DNA of 64,000 bases from Chryseobacterium lacus (GCF_003336205.1 NZ_QPIE01000007.1:62001-126000), one strand, 5' to 3'. Positions 33,929 to 43,784 are shown, numbered from the stretch's first letter. Translations and numbers: made by a program. The notes: generated by a model not told the origin, from the sequence alone.

Positions 33929-34606
33929 ATGTCCATAAAATTCCTTGCAGAAGACGACCGGCCGAGAGAAAAATTCCTGATGAAAGGAAAAAATGCGCTT
34001 TCGGATGCCGAACTTTTGGCCATCATCATGGGAAGCGGAAACCGGCAAGAAAGTGCGGTGGATTTGGCACGAAGAGTTTTAAATACCGTTGAAAACAACT
34101 GGCATCAGCTCAGCAAACTTTCTGTAAAAGACCTGATGAAATTCAACGGAGTAGGCGAAGCGAAGGCGATTTCAATTGCATCAGCTTTGGAAATCGGAAG
34201 GCGAAGAGCTGCACAGGAAGTTCCTGAAAGAAAAAAGATTACCTGCAGTAAAGATGTTTTTGAGTTTCTGAAACCCTATCTCGGGGACTTGCAAACAGAG
34301 GAATTCTGGGCAGTTCTTGTGAATCAGAACAATCGTATTCTGCATTTTTCACAACTCACCACCGGCGGAATCAGCAGTTCGATTGTGGATGTTCGTATTT
34401 TGTTTAAAACTGCGCTGGAACATTTTGCTACTGCTGTTTTTGTTGCACACAATCATCCTTCCGGAAATTTAAAACCCAGCCAAGAGGATATCAGGATTAC
34501 CAAACAGATTGCCGAAGGAGGGAATTTTCTCAACATCAAATTGCTCGATCATCTGATCCTGAATCAGACGAGTTATTACAGTTTTGCGGATGAAGGGCTG
34601 CTATGA
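33929..34606 (+). CDS. radC: RadC/JAB family protein
   Basis: A 225-residue RadC-family protein. The N-terminal helix-hairpin-helix region includes LMKGKNALSDAELLAIIMGSG and FNGVGEAKAISIASALEIG. The C-terminal JAMM metalloprotease-like domain has VFVAHNHPSGNLKPSQEDI (His-x-His-x7-Ser-x2-Asp; around residue 174). It was named for a supposed DNA repair role that has not been borne out, so its true function is unknown. It overlaps the next gene by 4 bases. Confidence 0.93.
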   Translation: MSIKFLAEDDRPREKFLMKGKNALSDAELLAIIMGSGNRQESAVDLARRVLNTVENNWHQLSKLSVKDLMKFNGVGEAKAISIASALEIGRRRAAQEVPERKKITCSKDVFEFLKPYLGDLQTEEFWAVLVNQNNRILHFSQLTTGGISSSIVDVRILFKTALEHFATAVFVAHNHPSGNLKPSQEDIRITKQIAEGGNFLNIKLLDHLILNQTSYYSFADEGLL

Positions 34607-35502
34607 TAAAAAAAGTTTTACACCAAGATATTGACCGCGAAAAATACAGAAATTGCTTACAAAATGCCGTGAATTATCGGGTGTATGCAGAAGATTGGTA
34701 TTTAGATGCACATACAGATTCAAAATGGGATTGTCTGGTTTATAACGATTACGAAGCGGTAATGCCGCTGCCTTATCTTAGAAAATTTGGACTGAAAATA
34801 ATTTATCAGCCTATTTATTGCCAGCAATTAGGCGTGTTTCATCACCCGAATTTTGACAAAAATAAACTCCAACAGTTTTCTAAGAAATTCGGGCAGCTTC
34901 CGGTTTATTTTTATCAGCTGAATGAAGAAAATGCAGATTTGAATTTTGCTGACACAAAGGTGAAAAAAAACCATCTTTTACCTTTGAATGATTCCTACGA
35001 GCAGTTGCGAAAACGCTATCGCAAGGGTAGAAAAAGCGATATAAATAGTATGAAAAGAAGATCACTGAGAATTTCTTCTGAACTTCAGCTTCCACTTCTT
35101 ATTCAGGAACTGTCAAATAAATATCCTTATTTTACATCACATTATGAACAGCCATGGTTCAGTAATCTGTTGAACGAAATTATTTCCAGAAAACAATTTA
35201 CTTATTATCAGCTTTTAGATGGTGTAGAAACAGTTTCATCTGTTTTCTTTGCTCACAACAAAAAGAGGATGATTCTGCTTTTTTCTACCAGAAATGAAAA
35301 GCCGGAACACCGCGGTGCCAACAGTTTTTTGATTGACCACTTTCTTCAGAATCATGCTAATCAGGATTTAATGTTGGATTTTGAAGGATCAACCGTTCCC
35401 GGAATCGCCGATTTTTACGAGAGTTTTGGCGCAAAAGCTCATCCTTATCATCGAATAGAAAATTCTAAATTACAACTGTTCAGGAAAATTATAAAAGTGT
35501 AA
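34603..35502 (+). CDS. FemAB/GNAT-like acyltransferase-type hypothetical protein
   Basis: A 299-residue protein without a named family that I can confirm. The overall pattern fits a double-GNAT fold like FemAB or peptidoglycan-bridge enzymes: WDCLVYNDYEAVMPLPYLRKFG (acceptor-side strands), LRKRYRKGRKSDINSMKRR (a basic pyrophosphate-type loop), ETVSSVFFAHNKKRMILLFS and a C-terminal MLDFEGSTVPGIADFYESFGA, the last resembling the conserved FKxxFG end of GNAT FemAB relatives. It overlaps radC by 4 bases and abuts the polysaccharide deacetylase gene, suggesting envelope modification (inference). Confidence 0.65.
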   Translation: MIKKVLHQDIDREKYRNCLQNAVNYRVYAEDWYLDAHTDSKWDCLVYNDYEAVMPLPYLRKFGLKIIYQPIYCQQLGVFHHPNFDKNKLQQFSKKFGQLPVYFYQLNEENADLNFADTKVKKNHLLPLNDSYEQLRKRYRKGRKSDINSMKRRSLRISSELQLPLLIQELSNKYPYFTSHYEQPWFSNLLNEIISRKQFTYYQLLDGVETVSSVFFAHNKKRMILLFSTRNEKPEHRGANSFLIDHFLQNHANQDLMLDFEGSTVPGIADFYESFGAKAHPYHRIENSKLQLFRKIIKV

Positions 35503-36474
35503 ATGTTGCCTTCAAAATTAAATCATATTATTAAAACTTTTTCCGGAATTTTTCCTTTGGACTTCTATTGGCGTTGGACAAAAAAGCTACAGGTTTTACC
35601 TTTTTATCATACCGTGTCAGATCATCCTTTGCCTCATTTCTCGGAATTAAAATATTTTCGAAGCAAAAATAGATTTCTTGATGATCTGGATTTTTTCACT
35701 TCCCATTTTGAAAATATTTCGATGGCTGAAGTGGGAAAGGAAAAGAAATCCTTTCACCTTTCTTTTGATGATGGCATGGCGGAAATGTATTCTGTAGTAT
35801 TTCCCATTCTGCAGGAAAAAAAGTTGGATGCCACATTTTTCATTAATACAGATTTTGTTGACAATAAATCCATGTTTATTTCGCATAAAATCAGTCTTTT
35901 ACAGCATGAATTAAAAAAATCTTCACAGAATAGACAGCGCATTTCGGGTTATCTTGAATGTGAAACCGGAGCTATTCATTCTTATCTGAATAGAATTAAT
36001 TCTGAAAAAGCGGATGAAATTGCCAAACTGATTCACCTTGATTTTACAGAATATTTAAAACAACACCAGCCTTATCTCACCACAAAACAAATTATAACGC
36101 TGAAAAACGCGGGTTTCACGATTGGAAATCATGGAAAAAGCCATAGGAATTTCAATACATTGACTTTTGAAGAACAAAAAAATGAAATAGAAACCGTCAA
36201 TTCTTTTTTGAAACAATGGGGCGTGGATGATTTGTTTTTCTGCTTTCCTTACGGCGATTATAAAATTAAAAATGAACTGTTCCACTGGATGTATCAGGAA
36301 GGCGGAATTGAAAAATCTTTTGGTATTTCAGGACTTAAAGAAGACGGATTTCCCCGACATCATCATCGTATTTTAATGGAACATGAAAATTTTTCGGCAG
36401 AGGAAATCATCAGATCAGAATATTTATATTTCATGTTGAAATCGGTTTTAAACAAAAATAAAATAAGGAGATGA
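35503..36474 (+). CDS. Polysaccharide deacetylase (NodB-like)
   Basis: A 323-residue protein with a NodB homology domain: FHLSFDDGMAEMYSVVFPI (motif 1, catalytic/metal Asp pair), KLDATFFINTDFVDNK, GFTIGNHGKSHRNFNTL (motif 2, metal His) and FFCFPYGDYKIKNELF (motif 3). Such enzymes remove N- or O-acetyl groups from sugars of envelope polymers. There is no signal peptide, so it may act on lipid-linked intermediates in the cytoplasm. It begins immediately after the FemAB-like gene and overlaps the methyltransferase gene by 4 bases. Confidence 0.87.
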   Translation: MLPSKLNHIIKTFSGIFPLDFYWRWTKKLQVLPFYHTVSDHPLPHFSELKYFRSKNRFLDDLDFFTSHFENISMAEVGKEKKSFHLSFDDGMAEMYSVVFPILQEKKLDATFFINTDFVDNKSMFISHKISLLQHELKKSSQNRQRISGYLECETGAIHSYLNRINSEKADEIAKLIHLDFTEYLKQHQPYLTTKQIITLKNAGFTIGNHGKSHRNFNTLTFEEQKNEIETVNSFLKQWGVDDLFFCFPYGDYKIKNELFHWMYQEGGIEKSFGISGLKEDGFPRHHHRILMEHENFSAEEIIRSEYLYFMLKSVLNKNKIRR

Positions 36475-37259
36475 TCAGAAAAATATACCGGACAGTTTTT
36501 TCTGAAAAAATACGGCTTCAATTTCATATCATACTGATGAAATTAAAAGCCTTATTCCTTCGCGGCAACCGTTATTTCTGTCCGTGTTGCGGAAAAGGTT
36601 CTTCGAAATTTTTAAGAAAAGGGAATGGACTGGACTATCGTGAAAATGCTGTTTGCCCTAATTGCGGGTCTTTGGAACGCACCCGGCTTCTCTATCTTTA
36701 TCTCAAAAATGAAACCGAAATCTTCAATGGTTCATCTCGCATCTTGCATTTTGCACCGGAACATATTTTGAAAAAGAAATTAATCAAAAATCCGAATTAT
36801 AAAGATGTGGACATCAACCCGAACTTTGCCACATTGAAAATGGATATTACGGATATTCAATTTCCGGATAATTATTTTGATTATATCATTTGTTCACATG
36901 TTTTAGGGCATATTCCCAATGAAAGAAAAGCTTTGAATGAGTTGTTTCGCGTGTTGAAATCGGATGGTAATTTATTTATTTTATCACTGCTGGATCCCAC
37001 TATGCACGAAACGCTGGAAGATCCTGATGCGATTACTCCTTTGCAAAAACTTCACAAATATGGAGAAAGAGATCTCGAACGGTTGTATGGCGCAGATTTT
37101 TCTGAAAGAATCAGCACATCTGAAATTAGAATTGAAAAAATTGATTACAGAATTAATTTCACTGAGCAGGAACGGCAAAAAATGTCATTAGGCGATGGCA
37201 AAAGAGAAATTATTTATAAAGTGGTAAAGACTTCCCAACATTGCTTTCACTTATTTTAA
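36471..37259 (+). CDS. Class I SAM methyltransferase with zinc-ribbon N-terminus
   Basis: A 262-residue protein. A four-Cys ribbon (YFCPCCGKGSSKFLRKGNG ... VCPNCGSLERTRLL) precedes a class I methyltransferase fold (ILHFAPEHILKKKLIKNP, then DVDINPNFATLKMDITD with the acidic SAM residue, and YIICSHVLGHIPNERKALNE). Methyltransferases with this ribbon appear in sugar or glycan loci. It is coupled by a 4-base overlap to the deacetylase gene; the substrate is unknown. The next gene's promoter-like element lies within its 3' end. Confidence 0.87.
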   Translation: MIRKIYRTVFSEKIRLQFHIILMKLKALFLRGNRYFCPCCGKGSSKFLRKGNGLDYRENAVCPNCGSLERTRLLYLYLKNETEIFNGSSRILHFAPEHILKKKLIKNPNYKDVDINPNFATLKMDITDIQFPDNYFDYIICSHVLGHIPNERKALNELFRVLKSDGNLFILSLLDPTMHETLEDPDAITPLQKLHKYGERDLERLYGADFSERISTSEIRIEKIDYRINFTEQERQKMSLGDGKREIIYKVVKTSQHCFHLF

Positions 37260-37268
37260 GTAAATTCG
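37241..37268 (+). promoter_or_regulatory. Promoter of the hypothetical gene at 37286
   Basis: TTG at 37241-37243, a 17-base spacer and TAAATTCG (37261-37268). It is one mismatch from TAnnTTTG and gives a leader of about 10 bases. It also favours the downstream ATG at 37286 over 37241. Confidence 0.45.
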
Positions 37269-37285
37269 CACTCTCAAAATATAGC

Positions 37286-37813
37286 ATGTCTGGCATCAGT
37301 AGTTTTTTCACTTCGTCTTTTTTCCCGTACTTTTTCGCGGTACTTTTGGCCATTCCGTTTATCGTGTTATTGCGAAGGTTTGTGTTCGAGTATATTAAGA
37401 TGAAAAATCAGGAGCTTAAAATGCTCTCCGTTAAAGGAAATGCTGAAAATAAGAGCCAGGCGTACGAGAGAATGACCTTGTTCATGGAAAGACTGAAGCC
37501 CGCAAATCTGGTCAGCCGGTTTGATAAAGGATTGGAAAAACATGAATTTCTTTTCCTGACAGAAAAAGCCATCACCGAAGAATTTGATTATAACGCTTCG
37601 CAACAACTGTATATGACCAAAAACTCTTGGACACAGATTGTACAGTCGAAAAACGCAATGCTCAAAATGCTGCACGATACCTATGAAAGCCTGAGTGACG
37701 ATGCCGGTTTGGAGGAATTCAAAACCATCTTGCTAATGAATTATATGAACGGCGAAGATTTTATCGGTAATACCATAGATATGCTGAGAAGAGAAGTCCT
37801 TTTAGTAACATAA
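37286..37813 (+). CDS. Conserved-looking membrane-anchored hypothetical protein
   Basis: The product is 175 residues from MSGISSFFTSSFFPYF; this start is chosen because the promoter-like element ends at 37268. One N-terminal helix (FAVLLAIPFIVLLRRFV) is followed by a cytoplasmic helical domain with RMTLFMERLKPANLVSRFD, ITEEFDYNASQQLYM, and SWTQIVQSKNAMLKMLHDT. I do not recognise the family; similar flavobacterial proteins are hypothetical. The inorganic pyrophosphatase gene follows 19 bases later, so they may be co-transcribed. Confidence 0.75.
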   Translation: MSGISSFFTSSFFPYFFAVLLAIPFIVLLRRFVFEYIKMKNQELKMLSVKGNAENKSQAYERMTLFMERLKPANLVSRFDKGLEKHEFLFLTEKAITEEFDYNASQQLYMTKNSWTQIVQSKNAMLKMLHDTYESLSDDAGLEEFKTILLMNYMNGEDFIGNTIDMLRREVLLVT

Positions 37814-37832
37814 CAAAATTTTATTATAACAA

Positions 37833-38444
37833 ATGATACCCAATTTTAAAGCGCATCCATGGCATGGAATTTCCGCAGGGGAAGAAGCTCCCGATGTGGT
37901 GAATGTTTTTGTGGAAATAGTACCCAGCGATACTATTAAATATGAAGTAGATAAAGCCAGCGGTTACCTGAAAGTGGATCGCCCACAACAATTTTCCAAT
38001 ATTATTCCTGCACTTTACGGATTTATTCCTAGAACTTACTGTCATGATGAAGTCATGAATCTCGCCATTCAGAGCGGCGCAGAAGACGTTTCGATGGGCG
38101 ATCATGATCCTTTGGATATTTGCGTGCTGAGTTCCCACAACATTCATGCGGGTGGTATGCTGATGGAAGCCCTTCCGATTGGTGGTTTTAAAATGATTGA
38201 CAAAGGCGAAGCGGACGATAAAATTGTAGCCGTGATGAAGGGAGATCATGCTTTCGGGCATTTCCGCGATATTTCTGAACTTCCACAAGCGGAAGTGAAA
38301 AGGCTGATGCATTATTTTCTGACGTATAAAAATCTTCCCGATGAACCTGCCAAATGCAGAATTCAGGAAGTGTACGGAGCAGAACACGCTAAAGAGGTTA
38401 TCGCTGCGTCACAAAATGATTACGCCAACAAATTCGGCGGATAA
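37833..38444 (+). CDS. ppa: Soluble family I inorganic pyrophosphatase
   Basis: A 203-residue cytoplasmic enzyme that splits pyrophosphate. Family I signatures are visible: FVEIVPSDTIKYEVDKASG, YGFIPRTYCHDEV and the metal-binding MGDHDPLDICVL (Asp around 90-95), plus DDKIVAVMKGD. It pulls biosynthetic reactions forward. A terminator follows 20 bases after the stop. A membrane pyrophosphatase gene lies 150 bases downstream, so the locus has two unrelated pyrophosphatases. Confidence 0.93.
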   Translation: MIPNFKAHPWHGISAGEEAPDVVNVFVEIVPSDTIKYEVDKASGYLKVDRPQQFSNIIPALYGFIPRTYCHDEVMNLAIQSGAEDVSMGDHDPLDICVLSSHNIHAGGMLMEALPIGGFKMIDKGEADDKIVAVMKGDHAFGHFRDISELPQAEVKRLMHYFLTYKNLPDEPAKCRIQEVYGAEHAKEVIAASQNDYANKFGG

Positions 38445-38464
38445 AAAAAATAGATTTCAACATC

Positions 38465-38495
38465 AAAGGCGGGTAAATTTTACTCGTCTTTTTTT
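38465..38495 (+). terminator. Terminator after ppa
   Basis: An 11-position stem (AAAGGCGGGTA with TACTCGTCTTT, two G-T wobbles) and 5-base loop followed by a T-run on the plus strand. Confidence 0.8.
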
Positions 38496-38597
38496 ATGGA
38501 TTTAAGATTTCATAAGGAAAAAATTCAATGGGAATGTAAATGTTAAACAGATTTTATTATCTTTAATCTTTATTAACATTATTAAAAATTCTAAACT

Positions 38598-41342
38598 ATG
38601 ATGGATTTGTTCTATTTGATACCCGTATTTGGGGTTATTGCTTTGCTGTATACTTTTATACAAAGCAACTGGGTGAAAAAACAGGATGCCGGAAATGAGA
38701 AAATGCGCACCATTAGTGGGCATATTGCTGACGGAGCGATGGCTTTTTTGAAGGCTGAATACAAAGTGCTGATGTATTTTGTGGTTATCGTGGCCATATT
38801 ACTTGCGCTGCTAGGGTCTTCTCATGAAGCATCTCATTGGTCGATTGGTCTGTCCTTTGTAGTGGGAGCTATTTTCAGTGCTGCTGCAGGATATATAGGA
38901 ATGAAAATCGCCACCCAATCCAATGTACGGACTGCGGAAGCAGCCAGAACCAGCCTTTCGAAAGCACTCAAAGTTTCTTTTACCGGGGGATCGGTGATGG
39001 GAATGGGCGTTGCCGGACTTGCTGTATTAGGGCTAGGAGCCTTGTTTATCATTATTAGAGAAATCTTTGCTCCGGGAGCAGGAGTAGATACCATCGAAAT
39101 GGAACGCACTATTGAGATCCTTACAGGGTTTTCTTTAGGTGCTGAATCTATCGCACTTTTTGCCAGAGTAGGTGGCGGTATTTATACCAAAGCAGCGGAC
39201 GTAGGAGCGGATCTTGTAGGAAAAGTAGAAGCCGGAATTCCGGAAGATGATCCTAGAAATCCAGCTACAATTGCAGATAACGTTGGAGACAATGTGGGTG
39301 ATGTTGCCGGAATGGGAGCCGACTTATTCGGATCTTATGTGGCTACAGTTTTGGCGACCATGGTATTGGGAAGAGAAACTTTTTCTCAGGATGCCTTCGG
39401 AGGATTTGCACCGATACTTCTGCCGATGATGATCGCCGGAATCGGAATTTTATTTTCCATTGTGGGTGCTTTTTTTGTGAAGATTGGAGAAGCAGCAGAA
39501 CTCAATACCGCTCCTGTACAGAACGCTTTAAACATGGGCAATTGGGGAAGTATTGTGCTCACAGCTATTGGCTCTTATTTCCTTGTCAATTATTTATTGC
39601 CTGAAACCATGACTTTAAGAGGTCACGAATTTACCAAAATGGGAGTTTTCGGAGCCATTATCGTAGGCTTGGTAGTCGGAACTTTAATGAGTATCATCAC
39701 AGAATATTATACAGCAATGGGCAAAAGGCCTGTGAACAGTATTGTACGCCAGTCTTCCACAGGGCATGCAACTAACATTATTGGCGGGTTGTCTGTGGGA
39801 ATGGAATCTACACTTTTACCGATTTTAGTTCTGGCTGGTGGTATTTACGGATCTTATCTTTGCGCAGGATTATACGGTGTAGCAATTGCTGCAGCCGGAA
39901 TGATGGCCACTACTGCGATGCAGTTAGCAATTGACGCTTTCGGGCCAATTGCAGATAACGCAGGTGGAATTGCAGAAATGAGTGAACTGCCGAAAGAAGT
40001 TCGGGAAAAAACGGATATTTTAGATGCCGTAGGAAATACTACTGCAGCAACAGGAAAAGGTTTTGCTATTGCTTCTGCAGCGTTAACAGCATTGGCATTA
40101 TTTGCAGCTTTTGTAGGAATTGCAGGTATTGACGGAATTGATATTTACAGAGCTGATGTATTGGCCGGTTTATTCGTTGGCGCAATGATTCCGTTTATCT
40201 TTTCTTCATTGGCTATTAAAGCTGTGGGTGAAGCTGCAATGGCGATGGTGGAAGAAGTTCGCCGTCAGTTTCGAGAAATTCCCGGAATTCTGGAAGGAAA
40301 AGCAGAACCTGAATACGAGAAATGTGTGGCGATTTCTACTGAAGCTTCGATTAGAAAAATGATGCTTCCGGGAGCTATCGCATTGATTTCGCCAATTCTG
40401 GTAGGATTTATTTTTGGTCCCGAAGTTCTGGGAGGATTTTTAGCCGGTGCAACAGTTTCAGGGGTACTGATGGGAATGTTCCAGAATAATGCCGGAGGTG
40501 CGTGGGATAATGCTAAAAAATCTTTCGAAAAAGGTGTTGATATTAACGGAACAGTATTTTACAAAGGTTCTGAGCCTCACAAAGCTTCTGTTACCGGAGA
40601 TACTGTGGGAGATCCGTTCAAGGATACCTCAGGCCCGTCAATGAATATTTTGATTAAGCTGATGTCCATCGTTTCTCTTGTTATTGCACCTACTTTAGCG
40701 GTAATGCATGCGGACAGCATTTTGGAAAACAGAAACAATAAATTGGAAGCATTACAGTTAGCCGCAATGGGAAATACAGCTCATGGAACCCAAACTACGC
40801 TGACCACAGTACCTGCTTTGGATTTAGCATCGCCTTCCGGAGCAATGAACGAAAATGGAGATTTCGTTTATTTTACAGGAAACCAAACCAATATTCAACT
40901 TCCTAACGGTGAAGTAATGACTGTCGGTGAAATGAGCCAAATCGCTTATCTGAGCCGCGAACTGAATACGGGAAATCCTGATCTTCTCACAGGAGAAAAA
41001 TGGTTTCTTGTTGAGAATATCTTTTTTAGTTCTGAAAGCAGCGACTTGAAACCGGAATCTGAAGCGGCGATTCAACAACTTTACCAACTTCTTAACGCTT
41101 ATCCTACGATGAGAATTAAAATTGGAGGCTATACAGATAATACCGGAAATGAAAGTACCAACATGAAACTTTCTAAACTCCGTGCCGAAACGGTGAAACT
41201 TCAGCTGATGGAATTGGGAATAGCAGCCGACAGAATGGAAGTGGAAGGTTACGGTTCTGCTAACCCGCTGTGTGAAGCCAATGATACAGACGAATGTAAA
41301 GCAATGAACAGAAGAATAGGTGTGAGAATCCTTTCTCTATAA
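38598..41342 (+). CDS. hppA: Ion-translocating membrane pyrophosphatase fused to OmpA domain
   Basis: A 914-residue protein; ordinary members are about 670-750. Residues 1-700 are a complete pump: substrate site [20 protein letters not shown] (around 199) and [39 protein letters not shown] (around 478; Ala rather than Lys marks the K+-dependent class), and [20 protein letters not shown] (around 660). After a linker of about 100 residues, 808-914 form an OmpA domain with [32 protein letters not shown] and NRRIGVRI. Pump C-termini face the periplasm, so this domain could bind peptidoglycan. Whether Na+, H+ or both are moved is not decidable here. Confidence 0.93.
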   Translation: MMDLFYLIPVFGVIALLYTFIQSNWVKKQDAGNEKMRTISGHIADGAMAFLKAEYKVLMYFVVIVAILLALLGSSHEASHWSIGLSFVVGAIFSAAAGYIGMKIATQSNVRTAEAARTSLSKALKVSFTGGSVMGMGVAGLAVLGLGALFIIIREIFAPGAGVDTIEMERTIEILTGFSLGAESIALFARVGGGIYTKAADVGADLVGKVEAGIPEDDPRNPATIADNVGDNVGDVAGMGADLFGSYVATVLATMVLGRETFSQDAFGGFAPILLPMMIAGIGILFSIVGAFFVKIGEAAELNTAPVQNALNMGNWGSIVLTAIGSYFLVNYLLPETMTLRGHEFTKMGVFGAIIVGLVVGTLMSIITEYYTAMGKRPVNSIVRQSSTGHATNIIGGLSVGMESTLLPILVLAGGIYGSYLCAGLYGVAIAAAGMMATTAMQLAIDAFGPIADNAGGIAEMSELPKEVREKTDILDAVGNTTAATGKGFAIASAALTALALFAAFVGIAGIDGIDIYRADVLAGLFVGAMIPFIFSSLAIKAVGEAAMAMVEEVRRQFREIPGILEGKAEPEYEKCVAISTEASIRKMMLPGAIALISPILVGFIFGPEVLGGFLAGATVSGVLMGMFQNNAGGAWDNAKKSFEKGVDINGTVFYKGSEPHKASVTGDTVGDPFKDTSGPSMNILIKLMSIVSLVIAPTLAVMHADSILENRNNKLEALQLAAMGNTAHGTQTTLTTVPALDLASPSGAMNENGDFVYFTGNQTNIQLPNGEVMTVGEMSQIAYLSRELNTGNPDLLTGEKWFLVENIFFSSESSDLKPESEAAIQQLYQLLNAYPTMRIKIGGYTDNTGNESTNMKLSKLRAETVKLQLMELGIAADRMEVEGYGSANPLCEANDTDECKAMNRRIGVRILSL

Positions 41343-41366
41343 AACAAATTTTATATTTATTGAATC

Positions 41367-41396
41367 ATGCGCTGCCTTTTGGTGGCGCATTTTTTT
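41367..41396 (+). terminator. Terminator after hppA
   Basis: A stem of ATGCGC with GCGCAT, a two-base internal loop, then CC with GG, followed by seven T residues. The T-run abuts the stop of the converging aminotransferase gene. Confidence 0.82.
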
Positions 41397-42541
41397 CAGA
41401 GCATTCTTTTTAAATTCTCTGCAGCCTGAAAAAGCGTTTCATCTTTTTTAGCAAAACAAAACCTGAGTTTTCCTGTATTTTTCTTGTCATGATAAAAAGC
41501 TGAATACGGAACAGCGGCTACTTGTGCTTTTCTGACGAGCAGCTCAGAAAACTCCTTATCAGATAAATATGAATTATAATTTAAGAAATTGACGGTCTGA
41601 AAATAACCGCCCTCGCAAGGTTCTGCTAATTCAAAAGGTAAATCCCGCATTAGATTATTGAATAAATTTCTCTTTTCCAGAAAGAGCAATTTTTGTTTTT
41701 CAGCATCGAATACATCCAAATATTTCGATAAAGCATATTGTGCATGAGCATTTACGGTGAAAGTAAGACATTGGTGAATTCTGGAAAAAGCACTGATATT
41801 TTCCGGCGAAGCGATCACGTAACCCGCCTTCCAACCCGAAATATGAAACATTTTCTCAAATGAAAAAACACAAAAACAGCGATGCCGGATTTCCGGATGA
41901 TGATACGCACTGATAAACTCCTGTCTGCCATAATGAAGAACATCATATACTTCATCTGAAATCACCACAATTTGCGTATTTTCTATAATTTCCCATAACA
42001 AATCCCAATCTGCCGCAGACCATATTTTCCCGGTAGGATTTTGCGGAGAATTGATGATAATAGCCTTGGTTTTCTTGCTAACAGATGATTTTATTTTCTC
42101 CCAATCCGGTTCATTATTCTGTTTTAAATCTATAAAAACAGGTTTTGCATTTCTGATTTCTACCGCATGGCGATAGGTATCATAACAGGGTTCCAGGATG
42201 ATCACTTCATCTCCGGGTTTGAGGAATGATGCAAAAGCGACATATATCCCGTAAGTAGCTCCCGGAACTACCATGATTTCGCTTTCGTGAAGCTTCAGCG
42301 GAAATTTTCTGCGTGCATTAAACTGAATGATACTTTCTTTTAGAACTGGTAACATAAATGCCGCGGCATACGGATTCATATCATGACTGGCTGCATCAAT
42401 CAGGAATTTTTTCAAACGCTGATCTAAAGGAGAATCCGGAGAACCTTGTGCGAGATTTAACGCATCATATTGCGCAGCCAGTTCAGCTATTTCTGAAAAA
42501 ATATTCAGGCCGTTTTCAATTTGAAGATTTTCAAGGATCAT
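41396..42541 (-). CDS. Class I PLP aminotransferase (methionine/kynurenine-type)
   Basis: A 381-residue fold-type I aminotransferase. Seen: LAQGSPDSPLDQRLKKF, the cofactor stacking LEPCYDTYRHAVEI, IINSPQNPTGKIWS, VVISDEVYDVLHYG, the Schiff-base Lys in SFEKMFHISGWKAGYVIA, and a C-terminal LRFCFAKKDETL with the substrate-carboxylate Arg. The closest well-known members are YbdL methionine aminotransferase and kynurenine aminotransferases. It is monocistronic and divergent from the M28 peptidase gene. I am unsure of the amino-acid substrate. Confidence 0.88.
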   Translation of the reverse strand: MILENLQIENGLNIFSEIAELAAQYDALNLAQGSPDSPLDQRLKKFLIDAASHDMNPYAAAFMLPVLKESIIQFNARRKFPLKLHESEIMVVPGATYGIYVAFASFLKPGDEVIILEPCYDTYRHAVEIRNAKPVFIDLKQNNEPDWEKIKSSVSKKTKAIIINSPQNPTGKIWSAADWDLLWEIIENTQIVVISDEVYDVLHYGRQEFISAYHHPEIRHRCFCVFSFEKMFHISGWKAGYVIASPENISAFSRIHQCLTFTVNAHAQYALSKYLDVFDAEKQKLLFLEKRNLFNNLMRDLPFELAEPCEGGYFQTVNFLNYNSYLSDKEFSELLVRKAQVAAVPYSAFYHDKKNTGKLRFCFAKKDETLFQAAENLKRML

Positions 42542-42699
42542 GAACCAATAGTTTTATATCATATAATAATTTTGTTAAAAATAAACATTATTATTTATAG
42601 AAGTCTCGAATAATGAAATATATGTCAAACTTAATTTCATCGGGGATGGAAATAAGCAGAATTAAAATAAATTTTTATCTTTAGAGAAATTTGAAAATC

Positions 42700-43722
42700 A
42701 TGAAATCTTTCCTTCTTCCGGCTTTGGCAGCGTTTGCACTATCTTCATGTACCACAATAAACTTAACTCATGAAGGCGCTCTTTTTAAAAAATCTATAGA
42801 AAGCATTAGTTCTACGGATCTGAAGAAACATCTTTACATCATTGCTTCAGATGAAATGGAAGGCAGAGAAACCGGTTCGGAAGGACAAAAAAGAGCCGGA
42901 AAATACATGGTTTCCGAATACCAAAAAATGGGCGTTTCGCATCCCAAAGCGATGGAAAGTTTTTTTCAGACCGTACCTCAAGAATATCTTGGAGCACGAC
43001 GTGGGAAAACATATCCTGAAAGTGAAAACATTCTCGCTTTCATCGAAGGAACAGAAAAACCCCATGAAATCATTGTTCTTTCCGCACATTATGATCATGT
43101 CGGAAAAAATAAAGCCGGAGAAATTTTCAATGGTGCAGATGATGACGGAAGTGGCACTGTGGCTTTAATGGAAATTGCAGAAGCTTTTCAGTTGGCGAAA
43201 AAAGCGGGAAAAGCGCCCAAAAGATCTGTTCTTTTCCTTCATGTTACGGCGGAAGAAATAGGCTTGGTTGGCTCTAAATATTATGTGGAAAATCCGGTTT
43301 TTCCTTTAGCAAATACGGTGGCCAACTTGAACATCGATATGATTGGAAGAAGTGATCCCGAAAATAAAGGTAAAAATTATGTGTACGTTATCGGTTCAGA
43401 CAAACTTTCTACTTCTCTGAAGAAAATTAATGAAGTTTCTAATGCCGCAACAGTTAATCTTGAACTGAATTATAAATATGATGATCCTAATGATCCTGAA
43501 ATGTTGTATTACCGATCAGATCATTATAACTTTGCTAAAAATAACGTTCCCGCAGCGTTTTATTTTAATGGCATTCACGAAGATTATCATCGCCCGACGG
43601 ATACTCCGGATAAAATCGATTATGAATTGCTGAAGAAAAGAACGCAGCTTGTTTTCGCCACCGCTTGGGAACTTGCAAATAGAGAAGAACGCATTGTAGT
43701 TGACGTGAAAAGCAGCCAGTAG
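42700..43722 (+). CDS. M28-family zinc aminopeptidase lipoprotein
   Basis: The product is 340 residues from MKSFLLPALAAFALSSC, a lipoprotein signal with Cys around 17; this start is used over an ATG three codons earlier. M28 metal-site motifs are intact: VLSAHYDHVG (first His, around 130), FNGADDDGSGTVALME (Asp), VTAEEIGLVGSKYY (Glu pair), LNIDMIGR (Asp) and FNGIHEDYHRPTDTPDKI (final His). A zinc aminopeptidase anchored in the envelope that trims peptides imported or released outside the cell is the expected role. A hairpin terminator lies 24 bases past the stop. Confidence 0.92.
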   Translation: MKSFLLPALAAFALSSCTTINLTHEGALFKKSIESISSTDLKKHLYIIASDEMEGRETGSEGQKRAGKYMVSEYQKMGVSHPKAMESFFQTVPQEYLGARRGKTYPESENILAFIEGTEKPHEIIVLSAHYDHVGKNKAGEIFNGADDDGSGTVALMEIAEAFQLAKKAGKAPKRSVLFLHVTAEEIGLVGSKYYVENPVFPLANTVANLNIDMIGRSDPENKGKNYVYVIGSDKLSTSLKKINEVSNAATVNLELNYKYDDPNDPEMLYYRSDHYNFAKNNVPAAFYFNGIHEDYHRPTDTPDKIDYELLKKRTQLVFATAWELANREERIVVDVKSSQ

Positions 43723-43745
43723 TTTATAAAACAGATCAATGAATA

Positions 43746-43774
43746 TTTCCTGTTTCTGCTCTCGAAACAGGAAA
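43746..43774 (+). terminator. Terminator after the M28 peptidase gene
   Basis: A perfect 11-bp stem (TTTCCTGTTTC with GAAACAGGAAA) and 7-base loop, followed by an interrupted T-rich run. Confidence 0.72.
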
Positions 43775-43784
43775 ATTTATTTAT

